NCBI GenBank assembly: GCA_019096065.1
Contig: JAGUCH010000004.1
Span: forward strand, 1,364,001-1,428,000
Length of the DNA: 64,000 bases
Direction of reading: 5' to 3'
Origin: Paracyclopina nana
Taxonomy: Eukaryota; Arthropoda; Copepoda; Cyclopoida; Cyclopettidae
A model generated the notes under the pieces. That model was given only the letters and a program-made list of their open reading frames with translations, was not told the DNA's origin and did no database searches. The position numbers and the translations under genes were made by a program. Shown here in pieces: positions 12,001 through 22,990 of the stretch. Every line of letters starts with the position of its first letter. Within the stretch, counting starts at the first letter, position 1.

Positions 12001-12860
12001 GCAAGGGCCATTTGCAGATCAGGTCGACGTAGGCTGGCACGACCTCCAGTCCCTTGGGCGTGACAACATGCCCCGAATAGCTTACTTGGGTCTGGAACAC
12101 GTGGCACTTGGACAGCTCAAGCAGTAGGCCGGCCTTTTGGTGGTCTTGCAGCACAACCCGCAGGTTGTGAAGGTGTGACTCAAAGTCAGGGAGTAGACCA
12201 GGCAATCGTCCAAGTTTGGAAGAGCTACATCTCCCATGACACTCCCTCTAATACTAGGCATTAGAGCCGGCTGTAAGTCTTGGGGGCATTGGTGAGCCCA
12301 CATGGCATCTTCAGAAAAGGGTGGGAGCCATCTCTGATTGAGAAGGTGGTCTCCTCCATGTCCCCAGGCTTGATGGGCACCACATTGAAGGGCTTGACAG
12401 CCTCCAGGGTGGAGAAGACGGTAGAGCGGCCAATTGGCTCAGATTATCCCGAACATCCTCGATCGGGTTGGATTCGACAACAGTGGCCTTGTTGGGCTCG
12501 CGATAATCCAGGCACGGCAGGAGGCTCCCGTCCCTTTTTCCGAATGTGGACTTGTGGGGTGGACCACAGCAAGGAGGTTGGGGTGATGACCTCTTGTCCA
12601 ACCCCTTTTGGGTCTTCTCCTTTAAAGAGGCTTCCACGCTGGGATTGATTGGCGTAGATGAATATTGATTGGCCTGGTTACAGGCTTGAGGTCGATGGCG
12701 TGTTCTACCAGCTTGGTCTGGCCAGAACGACCGTCGAAGGGTAAGGCCCCTAGATACGCAGTGAGGAGTGAGGCAGCGGCCTTCAACTGCCCGGGGTCCC
12801 TCCGGATGAGGTCGTTTTCTTCCAGCTTGTAGGCCCGTATGGCGAACTCAATTTTCTCTT
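12000..12860 (-). pseudogene. Reverse transcriptase region of pol, frameshifted
   Basis: The minus-strand fragments show Gypsy RT hallmarks in order: LVEHAIDL..VTRPINI (entry to RT) near 12,700; RDGSLLPCLDYREPNKATVV (the 'KDGS.R.CvDYR.LN..T' motif) near 12,500; LDDCLVYS (active-site YxDD box with the first residue changed to N) near 12,210; and SHLHNLRVVL..KAGLLLELSKC (the 'h..HL..V...L..agL.l...KC' motif) near 12,140. These lie in at least three frames, which shows indels. The YxDD substitution is a second sign of inactivity. Confidence 0.85.
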
Positions 12861-13377
12861 GCGGGACAGCATCGGGAGGTGGTCCCTTGTAGGGCTGGCC
12901 CTCCACGTCCCGTCGGGGTGGATAGCTTGTACTTGCGGCTCTGGACCCTTGTAGGGCCGACGGCCGGAGGCACATACTCCTGGAGGGTGCCGTAGCAAAC
13001 ACCTCCTTTCACCTGCAGAGAGTAATCCAGCTAGTTTGACAATTCACCATCAGGTGTCCTCCTGAGGCTGGCTGACCCACTACGCATGGCCAAGGAGCCA
13101 GCTGGGTCTCCTCAGCAACTGGCCTCAGCTTCGGGCGCTGCTTACTTGGCCTTCCCATGGGGCCACTGGGTCGCGACGGCTGCAACCAGGACCGCGGTGC
13201 ACCGTGGGACCGTAGTGGGTCATGTCACATGGATGGCAGATCCCACGGTTGGGGTGTCAGCAGCGTCGTGCAAGGCTCCGACAATCGGGAGGTACTTGGC
13301 ATGGATCTGGAGGGCACCTTGAGAATGAAGCTTATTGATGTGATGATGGCTCTGGAAAGGCCCACACATGTTGAAGT

Positions 13378-13740
13378 CTATGGACGGCTGTGTACTACCG
13401 TGGGCCGGATAGAGAACATATGAGGGTGCTTTCCGATCTGGACTCTCAGGGGCTGTCCGAGCTCTCCCAACACTTGCGGCCGGTGCCGCTTGTGGGCAGT
13501 GCCCACCACGGTCATGTCGCAGAGGGGCCATAGGTTGTGTGGCAGGACCCCAAAGCATTGGGCTAAGGCCTCAGAAATGCAGGTATGCCAGCTATGGCCG
13601 CTGTCAACTAGGGCACGGGTCTTGATCCAGCCAATACACACACAGGTACCCGTGCTGTAAAATTGTTTATGTTCGGTGATGTGATCAAGGGCAGCTAGCA
13701 GGAGGGATATTAGAGAGGCTCGGTCAGAACCCTCTACAAC
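13378..13740 (-). pseudogene. Retropepsin-like protease region
   Basis: An open minus-strand stretch contains RALVDSGHSW at about 13,590-13,620. This is the D-S/T-G active-site motif of retroviral-type aspartic proteases, in the expected place between gag and RT. The downstream flap and second motif are not clearly seen. The stretch lies in one long open frame (13,378-13,908), whose upstream part is probably the gag C-terminus. Confidence 0.65.
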
Positions 13741-13744
13741 CGGG

Positions 13745-14860
13745 TCAGTTGTTTCCTGCCAGCGTGGCCCACGTGGGCTCTGCCTCGCCCTTGGGCCTTG
13801 CTTCACAAATCTTGTTGACCCTGGGGTTGCTGGTTGTTGGTGGTCCGGGGCTGAGTCCTGGCTTGCGGTCACCCTCAATACAATACTTGAGATGGAGCGC
13901 TCTTGCATGCCGAGGACCGTTGTTGCTGCTGGCTCTCAGCCCGGTACCCTTTGTTGGTTTTGGGGTTGTAGTGTTTGTTGGGCTCGTCCCGGTCAAGGGC
14001 CCGGCATTCAGCTTACCAATGACCCTTCCTCTCTCAGTAGTAGCAGATAATTTTGGTGTCGGCATCAGACAAGAGCATAGCGGAGACTTGGCCTTTGCCC
14101 AGCCCAATGGACAACAAATACTCTGCCTGGCAAGCCGCCTCTAGGGCCTCAACCATGGTGGCAACTTGTGCCCCAAGATGCCCGCCACTACGTCCTTCCT
14201 GTACATCTTAATGACAAGATGCGTACGGGGTCCAGGGCGAGTTAGGGCCTGGCCCTCACAAGGATGCTCCACAGGCGGCATGCCACTGAGGGATGGCCTG
14301 GTCAGACCACTGCTGGGCGGTTTCCAGCACAATGTGAGCCGCCTGAGATGAGGTAACCATGGCTTACACGTCTAGCAAGTGTATGAAGGTGAAAGCCTCA
14401 TTGTCAAGGCGTAGAGGTCAACCTCATTGACCGTTTGCAGTGCCATGCCTACCAAGGCGTGCTTGGTCTCCATATTCTTGGTCGCCTTTGTTGCTTGCAA
14501 CCCCAAGAAGGTAGCCTCGACAGGTAGGTGGGATGTGAGCCACTTATCGGCCTCAGTTTCCTCAAACTTCCTAGCTTGCATTTCCGCCAGGATTGGACAG
14601 CTGCTGCCTTGGCTTCCAAATGGCAGGTCCCAGCCTCCAGCCAGAGCAGCTCTACTCCCTGTTGTTGGGTATGGAGGTCGGCCTGGCGCTGGGCCTTGAG
14701 CCCTTGCATGAGCGGAAGCATCATTACTTGCATATCGGCGGGAACAGCAGCCGCGTTCTCGGGGCCCCGGCCAGGAGCCTTCCTGAGGCGAGCAGCCCAG
14801 AGCCCCCTGCGCATCTAGATCCTCCACAATTGCTGCTGTGGGCCTTGAAAGCACCGCCGC
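13745..14860 (-). pseudogene. Gag-like region, broken frames
   Basis: Minus-strand open stretches at 14,372-14,854 and 13,745-14,107 precede the protease. The first is alanine/glutamine/arginine-rich and partly helical in character, consistent with a capsid precursor; no canonical CCHC zinc knuckle is visible. The assignment rests mainly on position within the element. Confidence 0.5.
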
Positions 14861-16064
14861 TGGGTGGTAAGTCGGGGGCCTCGTTTGCAGAGGAGGAGTG
14901 CAGCGGCGAAGGCTGATATCTAGTGCTCAAAAGTAACGTAGCATAGTTAATGAAGAAGCAAGAGTGGGTGTGGTAGCCTTGGGAGACCCCAGAGAGCTGC
15001 ACACAAACCCTCCAATATGATCACTCTTTTCAGTGTCATTGGATCAGCGCAACGGCTGCTCTCACGGCCAGCAGGGGATTTCTGGCCCCTCTGACACTCT
15101 CGAGATTGTTTACGCGATCTGGTTTATGACCGGAGATTTAGACGGCCAATTTTAGCTATTTGGCTATTAGCGGAGCTTCATTAGCGACAGGATGCGAGAT
15201 TTAGTTTACAACTTCTTGCAGCTGCAAACAGCAGTCGATCTCCCTTGTTACTAAGAGTAACATTGGGAATTTGGCCATAAAGAGGCCAGCAGCTTGGTCT
15301 GTTTGCGACCGTATTTGCGCAACACAATGCTAGGTCTCAGAGTGACCATTTATGGCCATATTTTGTGCCTGACAATATCAAATCTCGAAAGTGACCGTGA
15401 ACGCATTAGCGATAAGCAGTTGAGCCGACCCATCTACGGGTCAAGGGATTAACTTCCCTATTAGTACATTGCTCAGTGATCCTTGACCGATCCTCAAGAG
15501 CCAAGCCTTTTCCGGCCTTCGCCTGGCGGCCCGCCGCTGGGGTCCGCCTGACGGCTTCCCGAGGTATACTTCTCGGGGGTAATCGATAGTCGTGGCCTGA
15601 TTTCTTTTTGACTGCGTGCGCGCAGTATTTGGGAGCGTGTAGTTAGTTGTTGTTTATTGATCTTAATGCAATCATTAACATGAATCGTTCTGACAAATGC
15701 GCGTTTTTCTGCAAAGTAACGCGGCCTCCCTGCCAAGGCTTCAACCCAACCAGAAATTCTGAGCCCTCATACACCAAAAAAAACTCTCAGTGAAACTTAT
15801 ACGTTTTATCAACATTGAGTTCTAGTCACTACGTAACACCAACTGCATTGACACCTAGATAAAATCAAAAACACCCATTTTCCTTGTCACTTTCGATTTT
15901 TTTCCAATTTTTTTACATAGGTGGTATGGAAGTCAATGTTACGCAACGACATAAACTCAACCCGGTAAAACGAAGGAGTGCTAACACGTTACAATAACTT
16001 TCAGAAAACTTGGGAAAATTTCTGGTTGGGAATGGTGGCCTTGTTGCGAGGGCGAGGCTGTGAT

Positions 16065-16273
16065 GGCGACTCAGGTGTCCAGCGATCTTGCTGCCTGAGG
16101 GCCCGTGCTCTCCTGGTGATGCCCGCCATTCTCTGTGGCGCAGCCTCAGCCAAGGACAAGCGAGGTGGTTCTGGCGACTCAGGTGTACAGCGATCTTGCT
16201 GCCTGAGGGCCTGTGCTCTCCTGGTGATGCTCGCCATTCTCTGTGGCGGCCTCAGCCGAGGACAAGCTTGCTC
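16065..16273. repeat. 108-bp tandem duplication in the element leader
   Basis: GGCGACTCAGGTGT... begins at 16,065 and again at 16,173. The two copies share most bases, including CAGCGATCTTGCTGCCTGAG and TGCTCTCCTGGTGATG. They appear as two nearly repeated peptides if translated, but no protein family fits. Confidence 0.75.
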
Positions 16274-17333
16274 GGCGTACGATAGCCGGCTGGCAGCGTA
16301 TTCGCGATTTTCTGCTAAAGTGTCGCGATGCCTACTGCCACAACACCTCCAAGTGACCCGGGCATACGACCTCGAGGGCGCCCGGCCTCGACCTGGGGTG
16401 GATATTGTACTTTCTGCTCTCCAGACGAGGGCACTCGACTGGCGCAAGCAACGACTCGCTGTCGGCCGTGCTGGTGGCTTTGATAATTGCCTGGGGTGTG
16501 GCCTTCTTGCCACGCCCGTTCAGGCGGTCTTTAACCATATTGCTGTCCCTTATTTGCGGGTGGTTCATTGGTGTCTCGTATTCGCGTTTTTCTGCTAGAG
16601 TGACGCGATTCCTACTGTTACTACATCTCTGGTGACCCGGGGGTTGTGCGACCTCTCTCAATAGTGGTGCGCCCCGGCCTCGACCCAGAGATGGGGTATC
16701 TTGGCATACTTTCAGCCATACTTTCCACATTGTAAAAGCTGATTTTGAATTTATCATGGTAAATGGCACCACCATAGAGTAGTGCATCAGGTTGTGCTTT
16801 TAGTGGAAAAGTGGGGAAAATACTTTTTGCCTCTGCACAGTGGATCAAAAGCCGATTTCACGCGCACAGAAATTACGTCAAATCACAGATTTCCGATTTT
16901 AGCACCCATTTTTAGCTTCCAATTTGTAGGACTTTTAGGCTACCTAAAGAGCACAAATTAATGTTAATTGACAGATAAAGGTTTAAATTTGGTGAAGAAC
17001 TCATAATTTTTGGGCAAAAGTTGATTTTGATGAATTATGCAGAGCAGCAACTTTGCACAATTTGAGCAGAAATTGGCTCTCCCATAACTTTTATTCCAAA
17101 TGACTCCAATTGAGTGACCAAGTCGAGGAAGTCAAGCTTATAGCATAAATTGAAGAATTGGCTGCTCTTACTTGCTCTCCTGGTTGCCAGGATGGCATAT
17201 TTTTAGCTTACCGCTAATAAGAAAAAGGTGCTATGTTGATTTTGCGACTTTTTCCGTATGCGTGAAATGAAATCAGCAAACAAACCCACTGTGCTCTGGA
17301 GTGAACACATGTGTAGTGGCTTTTCACACTAGA

Positions 17334-17517
17334 CAGGATGACCAGGTGTGGCTATTTATAGCTAAGTGGCTATTTTTTTGCTTTGTTTACTACAATTTTG
17401 GCTACAGTGATTTAGGCCGAATAGCCATAGCCATTTGTGGCCACTTTTAGTCTTTTCCTTCAAAGATAACCGAATGTGGCTTTTTTTGGAAGATTTTCAA
17501 ATGTTCTGGTCACCCTG
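17334..17517. mobile_element. Small hAT-like MITE (CAGGGTGACCAGA family), copy 1
   Basis: The 184-bp segment starts CAGGATGACCAGG and ends TCTGGTCACCCTG, imperfect terminal inverted repeats of the CAGNG type typical of hAT elements. The interior repeats TGGCTATTT and AGCCA-type motifs. A larger relative with the same ends lies at 61,055-61,499. The flanking bases ACACTAGA and CTACTAGG are only a weak 8-bp target-duplication match. The copy is nested inside the LTR element's leader. Confidence 0.65.
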
Positions 17518-17660
17518 CTACTAGGGCGTTGTCGCCGCCATTGTTCCTTTGTTCCTGTTGTTGTTGTATTGCTCTATGGTCCTCTTTTTACCTCTAGCAG
17601 CGTTCTTGGGAGCAAAGGTGTCGAAAAACTCGGGGAGTTGTCCTCAGCACCGAGCCAACT

Positions 17661-17859
17661 TGTAGGAGGTTCGCATAGACCCCCCGAGGGTGACATGCGC
17701 GCCCGCGGGTAGCGATGGAAGAACTTGCTACTAGAAACTAGTCGAGGTGTTTACTCGAGTGCGTCCGTTTATTAACTGCTTCTGTACAATTAGCTTCACC
17801 GGGACGTCGCGCCCGCTGCGCGTCTGCGAGCACGCCCGTCTACCCGTGTTCCTGCTACA
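17661..17859 (-). repeat. 5' LTR of the retrotransposon
   Basis: 199 bp, no difference seen from 7,453-7,651. It serves as the upstream LTR because gag and pol read leftward. It holds an AATAAA signal on the minus strand (plus-strand TTTATT at 17,768-17,773). Confidence 0.93.
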
Positions 17860-17863
17860 AGAG
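17860..17863. repeat. Target-site duplication AGAG (right copy)
   Basis: AGAG directly after the right LTR matches the four bases before the left LTR. Confidence 0.7.
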
Positions 17864-18313
17864 CATGTCATCAACTTTGATGATCCCATATCACACATTC
17901 GAGACAAAATGGAAAAAAGGGAACAGTATAGCACTCTTTTTTTCTCCACTCCGAATGAGGCACGAATTACTGCAACAATAAAATAGCCTGCATGTCAGTC
18001 ATTTTTGGCTCTACTTTCAGCAGCTGCAAAAGTCAAAATGCTGAGCTATATACAAAGTTAGGACGAGACATGTGTGACTGGTGATGCCTGGTTGAGCGGA
18101 AATTTATTTGACATTAATCGTCGTTGTCGCGAGAAAACAGACCCGGAGTTCAACAGTCTTCTTCTTCGCTTTTACTCCCCTTCTTTAAATGAGCTACTTG
18201 ATGTTTTGGCACGTCTAAGAAGGAGTATATTATAGCGTAGTAGTAGCACATGTATAACACACATACAGTCTTGTGCGTGTGTCGTGTCAAGATGCTCCTC
18301 GGAGCTTGAGCAT

Positions 18314-18323
18314 GTTTATATAG
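18314..18323 (+). promoter_or_regulatory. Candidate TATA box of the GILT gene
   Basis: GTTTATATAG lies about 60 bp before the GILT start codon, with a TCGGACAGT stretch about 30 bp downstream that could hold the initiator. This is inferred from spacing and composition only. Confidence 0.4.
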
Positions 18324-18375
18324 AAGCTCGTTTCCAAAACTACAACTCGGACAGTGATTATTGAAACTTGCTATA

Positions 18376-19276
18376 ATGCTGCTAAGTGGGCTACTTGCGG
18401 TGCTTTCACTCGCCTGTGGAGGCTACTTGGTCGAAAAGTATGTGGAGACAGCAGCCGCTGATTGCTGCGATACCACACCTTCCTACTTTGACGATGAAGT
18501 CATCGAGCTTGGAATTCAGAGGAAAAACGTATTCGACTGCATATCTCTTGTAGTATACATGTGATAAGTGAGCAGTTCCATTTTTCGTTGCAGCCAAGAA
18601 AGGTGGTGGTGGAAGTGTACTACGAAACCCTCTGCCCAGACACGAGGCATTTCATTCGCACTCAGCTGTATCCGACTTGGCAAGACTTGAGCCACATCAT
18701 GGACATCCAGTGGAAGCCCTATGGGAAAGCACAGGTACGTGATTTGAAAATTAGGAGAACGTCATGGATGGCCTCCAATGGACCATTTCAGCATTGGGAG
18801 GACGAGAGTGCTGGCTATTCGTTTGAATGCCAATTTGGTCCGCTGGAATGCATAGGGAACATGGTCCACGCGTGCAGCATTAAATACATCAGTAATGACC
18901 GCCAGTTGGCCGACTTCATTCACTGCATGATCGAGGACAACTATCAGCCCAAAGAAATAGGACGAACGGTGAGATTGGCACACACACTTGAGCCATAAGG
19001 CAGATATACCACTATATAGCTTTTCCACAGTGTGCGGAGCGACACGAGGTCGATTGGAGGCCAATTCACAGCTGTGTAAACTCAAAGGAAGGTGCCCAAC
19101 TCCTCGCACTTCACGGAGATGATACTCGAAGTCTGCGGCCCAAAATGTCATTTGTGCCACACATTGTGATGAATGGGAGGCACATCAAACCGGAGGACTT
19201 TTTGTCCAGCTTCAGGCACATCCTTTGCTCAGCGTACAGAGGAGAAAAGCCCGAAGAGTGCATAGATGTCATATGA
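18376..19276 (+). CDS. GILT-like lysosomal thiol reductase
   Basis: Three or four exons: 18,376-18,549; 18,594-18,968 (possibly split by a 57-nt in-frame intron, 18,735-18,791); 19,031-19,276. The product is about 245 or 264 aa. Known members of this family reduce disulfides of endocytosed proteins in acidic compartments. The N-terminus has a hydrophobic signal peptide (MLLSGLLAVLSLACGGYL). The family signature CQHGxxECxxNxxxxC is present as CQFGPLECIGNMVHAC, with His replaced by Phe. The active-site CxxC is reduced to CPDT, so the second catalytic cysteine is missing, as in some insect paralogues. The C-terminal exon supplies CAxxxxxxW and further cysteines. The first donor site could be at 18,550 or 18,553. 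The gene is convergent with the TAX1BP3 homologue. Confidence 0.88.
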
Positions 19277-19302
19277 AAAAACTAAGATATGCTACTTTTC
19301 TA

Positions 19303-19308
19303 AATAAA
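19303..19308 (+). terminator. Polyadenylation signal of GILT
   Basis: AATAAA, 27 bp after the GILT stop codon. Confidence 0.75.
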
Positions 19309-19437
19309 CAGCCTTTGGTGAAAACGATGCCTTTCTCCTTCAACTGCAGAGGTTTCTAGTCGGCTTTCACTTTAGTTCCGCAATAGAGCCTTGCTAAAAT
19401 AAGAAATATTGGCACTAGGTATGTATAAAAATATGGA

Positions 19438-19937
19438 TCACGTTTGAGTGACGCCCTTTCTGGCCACCAGCATATTCAAAACTGAGTTTTTCGTGATGTA
19501 TGACACTGCTTTCTTGTGAGTGACCATGGTGAAGTCGTACCCATTGCACTGGAGGATTTTGTCATGCACACGGAGACCAGCTTTGCTCGCGGCGCTGTTG
19601 TCCTGGATCTCGGTCACATAAATGCCCTTTGAAAATAAGGTCGAAATGATTGGATTTCGAAGAAATTCGCGCCATTCAACTCACATTGTCGGAGTAACCT
19701 TGCGGACTTTTCAAGTAGTCCTGATCGATGCCACCCCCAATTTTGAAGCCACATCTTAATACTTCTTGTCCGTTGGCATCAAAGCCTCCAGACTCTTTTT
19801 TCAAAGTGATGGGAATCTATTGGGGAAAGGGTTGGAAATCATGGTTAATGAGCAATAAAGACGGCTCTTACGCTTAAACATTCTATGGCTGTTCCGGCTT
19901 CGTGATGAAAAGCTGTATTTCCTGCGTTTGCAGACAT
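19438..19937 (-). CDS. TAX1BP3: Tax1-binding protein 3 homologue (TIP-1), single PDZ domain
   Basis: Three exons on the minus strand: 19,872-19,937, 19,685-19,816 and 19,438-19,626, all phase 0, giving about 128 aa (human TAX1BP3 is 124 aa). Nearly the whole protein is one PDZ domain: GFKIGGGIDQD is the carboxylate-binding loop region characteristic of TIP-1, followed by GIYVTEIQDNSAASKAGL and DKILQCNGYDFTMVTHKKAV. TIP-1 is known as a scaffold-antagonist that binds C-terminal PDZ ligands (beta-catenin, rhotekin and others) without other domains. The start is the first ATG, MSANAGN. The short introns (57-58 nt) are typical of the window. Confidence 0.93.
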
Positions 19938-20551
19938 GTTATCGGTGAGTCATACTGATTTTCCGATCGGCATGAATCTTTTTCTTTAGTAATTATCATG
20001 ACAGACAGGTCCGGACAGGTCACTCCGAAAAAACCAAGTCGAGCCGACATTCCCATTTCCCTAATTTCAACTTTTCACCAAGTTTCTCATGATATAGTCT
20101 AAAAAGTGGCCAACAACGGCTTATTAATTTATTTTGTCAAGCTAAAATCAAGAAATTTAACGATAACCTAGTATAAATAGTAGAAAGTGAGAATTTGGTG
20201 GAGGTTTGCTTGCCTTAAATTGCGTGTGTCAGTTTCCAAAATTCTTCAGTTATTTTATGTCAACAAAATAATTGAGCCCATGAAGCACGATAGAAAAACT
20301 CGCGAATGTTCTTCTAAGATAATTCACAAAGGTCAATGTGCATTTTTTTGCCGTCAAATTGCATTGGGTAAATTTACACGAACTACTACGGCTATTCAAA
20401 TTAGCAATCATAACTCTTTCGGATGGACATAAAAGGAAATTTTCGTGGGCTCACTTCATGCCATTCCCAACTTGCTCCCTCATCTGGGCAAATCTTAGCA
20501 AGCATTGTCGAGTGAGAATCGTAGTGTTACGCATCTGAATGTGGCGTCGAA
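19938..20551. other. Intergenic, shared upstream region
   Basis: Between the start codons of the divergently read TAX1BP3 homologue (-) and TOPORS (+), so it must hold both promoters. No TATA box or other element stands out. Confidence 0.5.
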
Positions 20552-22908
20552 ATGTCAGCATTTGAATGCCCACCAACTCCGCCGGATCTCCCCGAAGGAG
20601 AAGCCGCCATTACACCTCCTCCAAAGAGTGGCCAAGGTGTTGAAGATGCCCAGGAGCAGCCGTCCTCTCAAAGTAACAAAGAGAGGAGGCCTTCATCGCC
20701 TGATCCAGGATGTGCCATTTGTCTTGGGCACCTGGAAAACATGTCGTACACGGATGCTTGCTTCCACAAGTTTTGCTTCGTTTGCCTCGTGGAGTGGTCC
20801 AAAGTACGTAGAAACTCCTTCAGCTGAAATCAGAGCTAATTCAATGTTTCGTTTCTAGGTGAAACCTGTCTGCCCTTTGTGCAAGGCCAAGTTCAAGAAC
20901 ATTATACACAACATTAAAAGTGATGACAGTTATGATCAGTATCCGCTACCTCCTCCCCCTCCACGAGACGAGTCTGGCGTAAGTTCATCTAGCAAAGTTT
21001 TTACTAAAGAACCTTAAAGTATCTCTTTTTTATATATAGATTCTTGTCGGTGACAACGATGACGGCCGTCGGTTTCGTTATCGAACCACGTTGCCACAAT
21101 TTGCTGATGCAGCTCGCTTCTTGTACGAGACCAACGATCTCCTCCGGATTCGTCAGATTGAAGCCACCATGAATACGTGGCGTGAACAATTGCCAGTTTA
21201 TCTGCCCCCTCGATCTGAACCTGTCCGATCCTCAGCGCGGTCATTGTGGACGCGAAGGCGTGGCGCTGCCACTAGTGAATTTCGCAGAGACATTTACCGC
21301 CGCAACTTGTACGTTGATCCCGAGAGCGTGAGCGATATCACGGGTAGATACCGAGACTGCAGCCCAGCTTGGTACCGAACCAATCCTGCTCAAACTCACC
21401 GCCTCGTTCCCTGGCTCAATCGAGAGCTGAACGCTCTGTTGGAAGGCTCCGAGCATCAATCCGCCTATGTGACTCAGAAGATTCTCCAACTCATCGAGAG
21501 GTTTGATATTCGCAGCCCTGAATTCCACGAAAAGCTGCTGCCCTACTTGGGCAACCGCACCGATCATTTCCAGCATGAGTTCTACCACTTTGCCAGAAGT
21601 GTCTATGATATGATTGGCTATGACCGCAATGCTACCTACACGGAAAATAACCAGCTTGCCGCCCAAGTCGTGAGCAGTGGCACGTCTGACGACGAAGATG
21701 ATGTTCAAGTGGTTGACGAAGTTCCAGCGCCCCCACCGAATTTGGACCAGAGTGGGGAGCTGCCCCAGCTCCTACTCAATATGGGACCCTCCACTAGCTC
21801 AGGCATTTCGTCCTCTTCTGGACCCATTCCAAGGCATGTGATTCCATCGAGTGATGATAGCAGCAGCTATGCGTCAGATAACGACCAAAGAAAGACAACC
21901 GACGGTGGCGCTAATGATGACATCGAAGTTGTGGGATTTGTCAAACCAAGACATGAGCGAACGCCTGTCATCATTGACATTTCGTCGGGAGACGAAGCGA
22001 AGATAATGAAAAGTGAAAGCCAACCGCAAGCCAGTCAAGAAAGCGAAATGATCGAAATCAGCAGCTCTTCTGAGTCCAATCAGGACGGCAAGTCCAGCAG
22101 CTCTGCTCCAAAGAAACGACGCCCTAGTGATTTTTTAGATGCAGCCACAGCACGTGCAGAAATCCGGAGGATTTTGGACGCGGACCGGTTCGCGAGGAGG
22201 CGGATCATGACGTTGTTTAAGGAGGTTGGGGATCGCGTTGCTGCTCAATTGGACTCTACCGAGGACCAAGGCAACCCAGGCCCTAGTAGCTCATCCCAGC
22301 AGCATTCTGAAGATGTCTCGCTGAGCAGCTACAAAGGAAAGGGCAAAGGCAAGGGGAAAAGCAGCCGGAGAAGCGTGGAGGTTGTGACGCCTGCGGAGCC
22401 AGCAAAGAAGAAGAAAAAGTCAAAGAAAAAGAAACAGCGGCCAGCTTACGAGGATGACGCATCCTCTGAGGGCGAGAGCCAAAGTGAGGCAGCAAAGAAG
22501 TCCAAGCGCAAGAAGAAGTCGAAAAAGAAGAAGAAGAAGCAGCAGCTTGCTGACAGCAAGAGCAAAAAGCAGAAGAAGAAGCACCGGGTCAGAACTGTTA
22601 GTAGCAGTTCAAGTAGCAGCTCGTCTATCGACACTGACGATAAGCCGCTGTCGAAATGGAAAGTATCAGTATCAAGTCGGAGCTGTGACAAAGCCGATCG
22701 AGACCAAGCATTGAACAATCCATCCTCGTCCTCTAACTCCGCTGCCTCCTTTGGCGGAAGCAACCAGAACGAAGACCTCAGGCTGTTTTTGAGTCGAAAG
22801 AGGCCTGCCAAGGCTTGGTCAACTTCTGACACTTCTGACAGCAGTGACTTTGAGGGTCGACCGAAGAAGAAAATGCGAAGCATTGTATGCAAAGTGGATA
22901 AAAGTTGA
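20552..22908 (+). CDS. TOPORS: TOPORS-like RING E3 ubiquitin/SUMO ligase
   Basis: Three exons: 20,552-20,803, 20,859-20,978 and 21,040-22,908, about 746 aa. Residues about 53-95 form a C3HC4 RING: CAICLGHLENMSYTDACFHK, then CFVCLVEW, and in exon 2 CPLCKAKF, so the RING is split by the first intron. Exon 3 begins with the TOPORS-conserved block FRYRTTLPQF and continues through the W-L-x-R-E-L helical region. The second half is acidic/serine-rich (SUMO-interaction-like VQVVDEV and IEVVGFV) and then strongly lysine- and Arg/Ser-rich, as in the family. Known TOPORS proteins act as dual ubiquitin and SUMO ligases in the nucleus and bind topoisomerase I and p53. The gene is convergent with LSm4, with nearly touching polyadenylation signals. 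Confidence 0.92.
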
Positions 22909-22960
22909 TCCTGTCACATGCATTCTAGAAAGTATAATTTCATACAGACACAAAGATACA

Positions 22961-22966
22961 AATAAA
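22961..22966 (+). terminator. Polyadenylation signal of TOPORS
   Basis: AATAAA about 55 bp after the TOPORS stop codon. Confidence 0.75.
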
Positions 22967-22990
22967 ATTATGCTCCACTATTTTAAAAAG

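Larger units (their letters stand above)
14903..17660 (-). other. Long 5' leader of the retrotransposon
   Basis: About 2.75 kb between the gag-like region and the 5' LTR, unusually long for a Gypsy leader. It has no recognisable protein. It contains a 108-bp tandem duplication (16,065-16,273), a second pair of related segments starting near 16,299 and 16,579, and a nested miniature element at 17,334-17,517. The first bases after the LTR on the minus strand (AGTTGGCTCGGTGC) include a TGG where a tRNA primer-binding site would begin, but I could not match a tRNA. Confidence 0.5.
7453..17859 (-). mobile_element. Ty3/Gypsy-type LTR retrotransposon with env-like region
   Basis: A 10.4-kb element on the minus strand, bounded by identical 199-bp LTRs (7,453-7,651 and 17,661-17,859; both begin TG and end CA) and an AGAG target duplication. 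In element order (right to left in the window) it carries a long leader, gag-like frames, an aspartic protease with a VDSG motif, reverse transcriptase, RNase H, integrase and an env-like membrane protein region. The PR-RT-RH-IN order is that of Ty3/Gypsy rather than Ty1/Copia. Every coding region is split across frames, so this copy looks non-autonomous, although the matching LTRs argue for a recent insertion. A polypurine tract abuts the 3' LTR. The base composition is more GC-rich than the flanking DNA. Confidence 0.9.

Noticed and set aside
13745-14144. Plus-strand open frames across the retroelement
   Set aside because: Shadows of the minus-strand gag/pol regions; hydrophobic translations come from the reverse complement of coding DNA.
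17647-17660. tRNA primer-binding site next to the 5' LTR
   Set aside because: A TGG is present two to four bases after the LTR on the minus strand, but the following bases could not be matched to the 3' end of a tRNA I know, so it is not listed as a feature.
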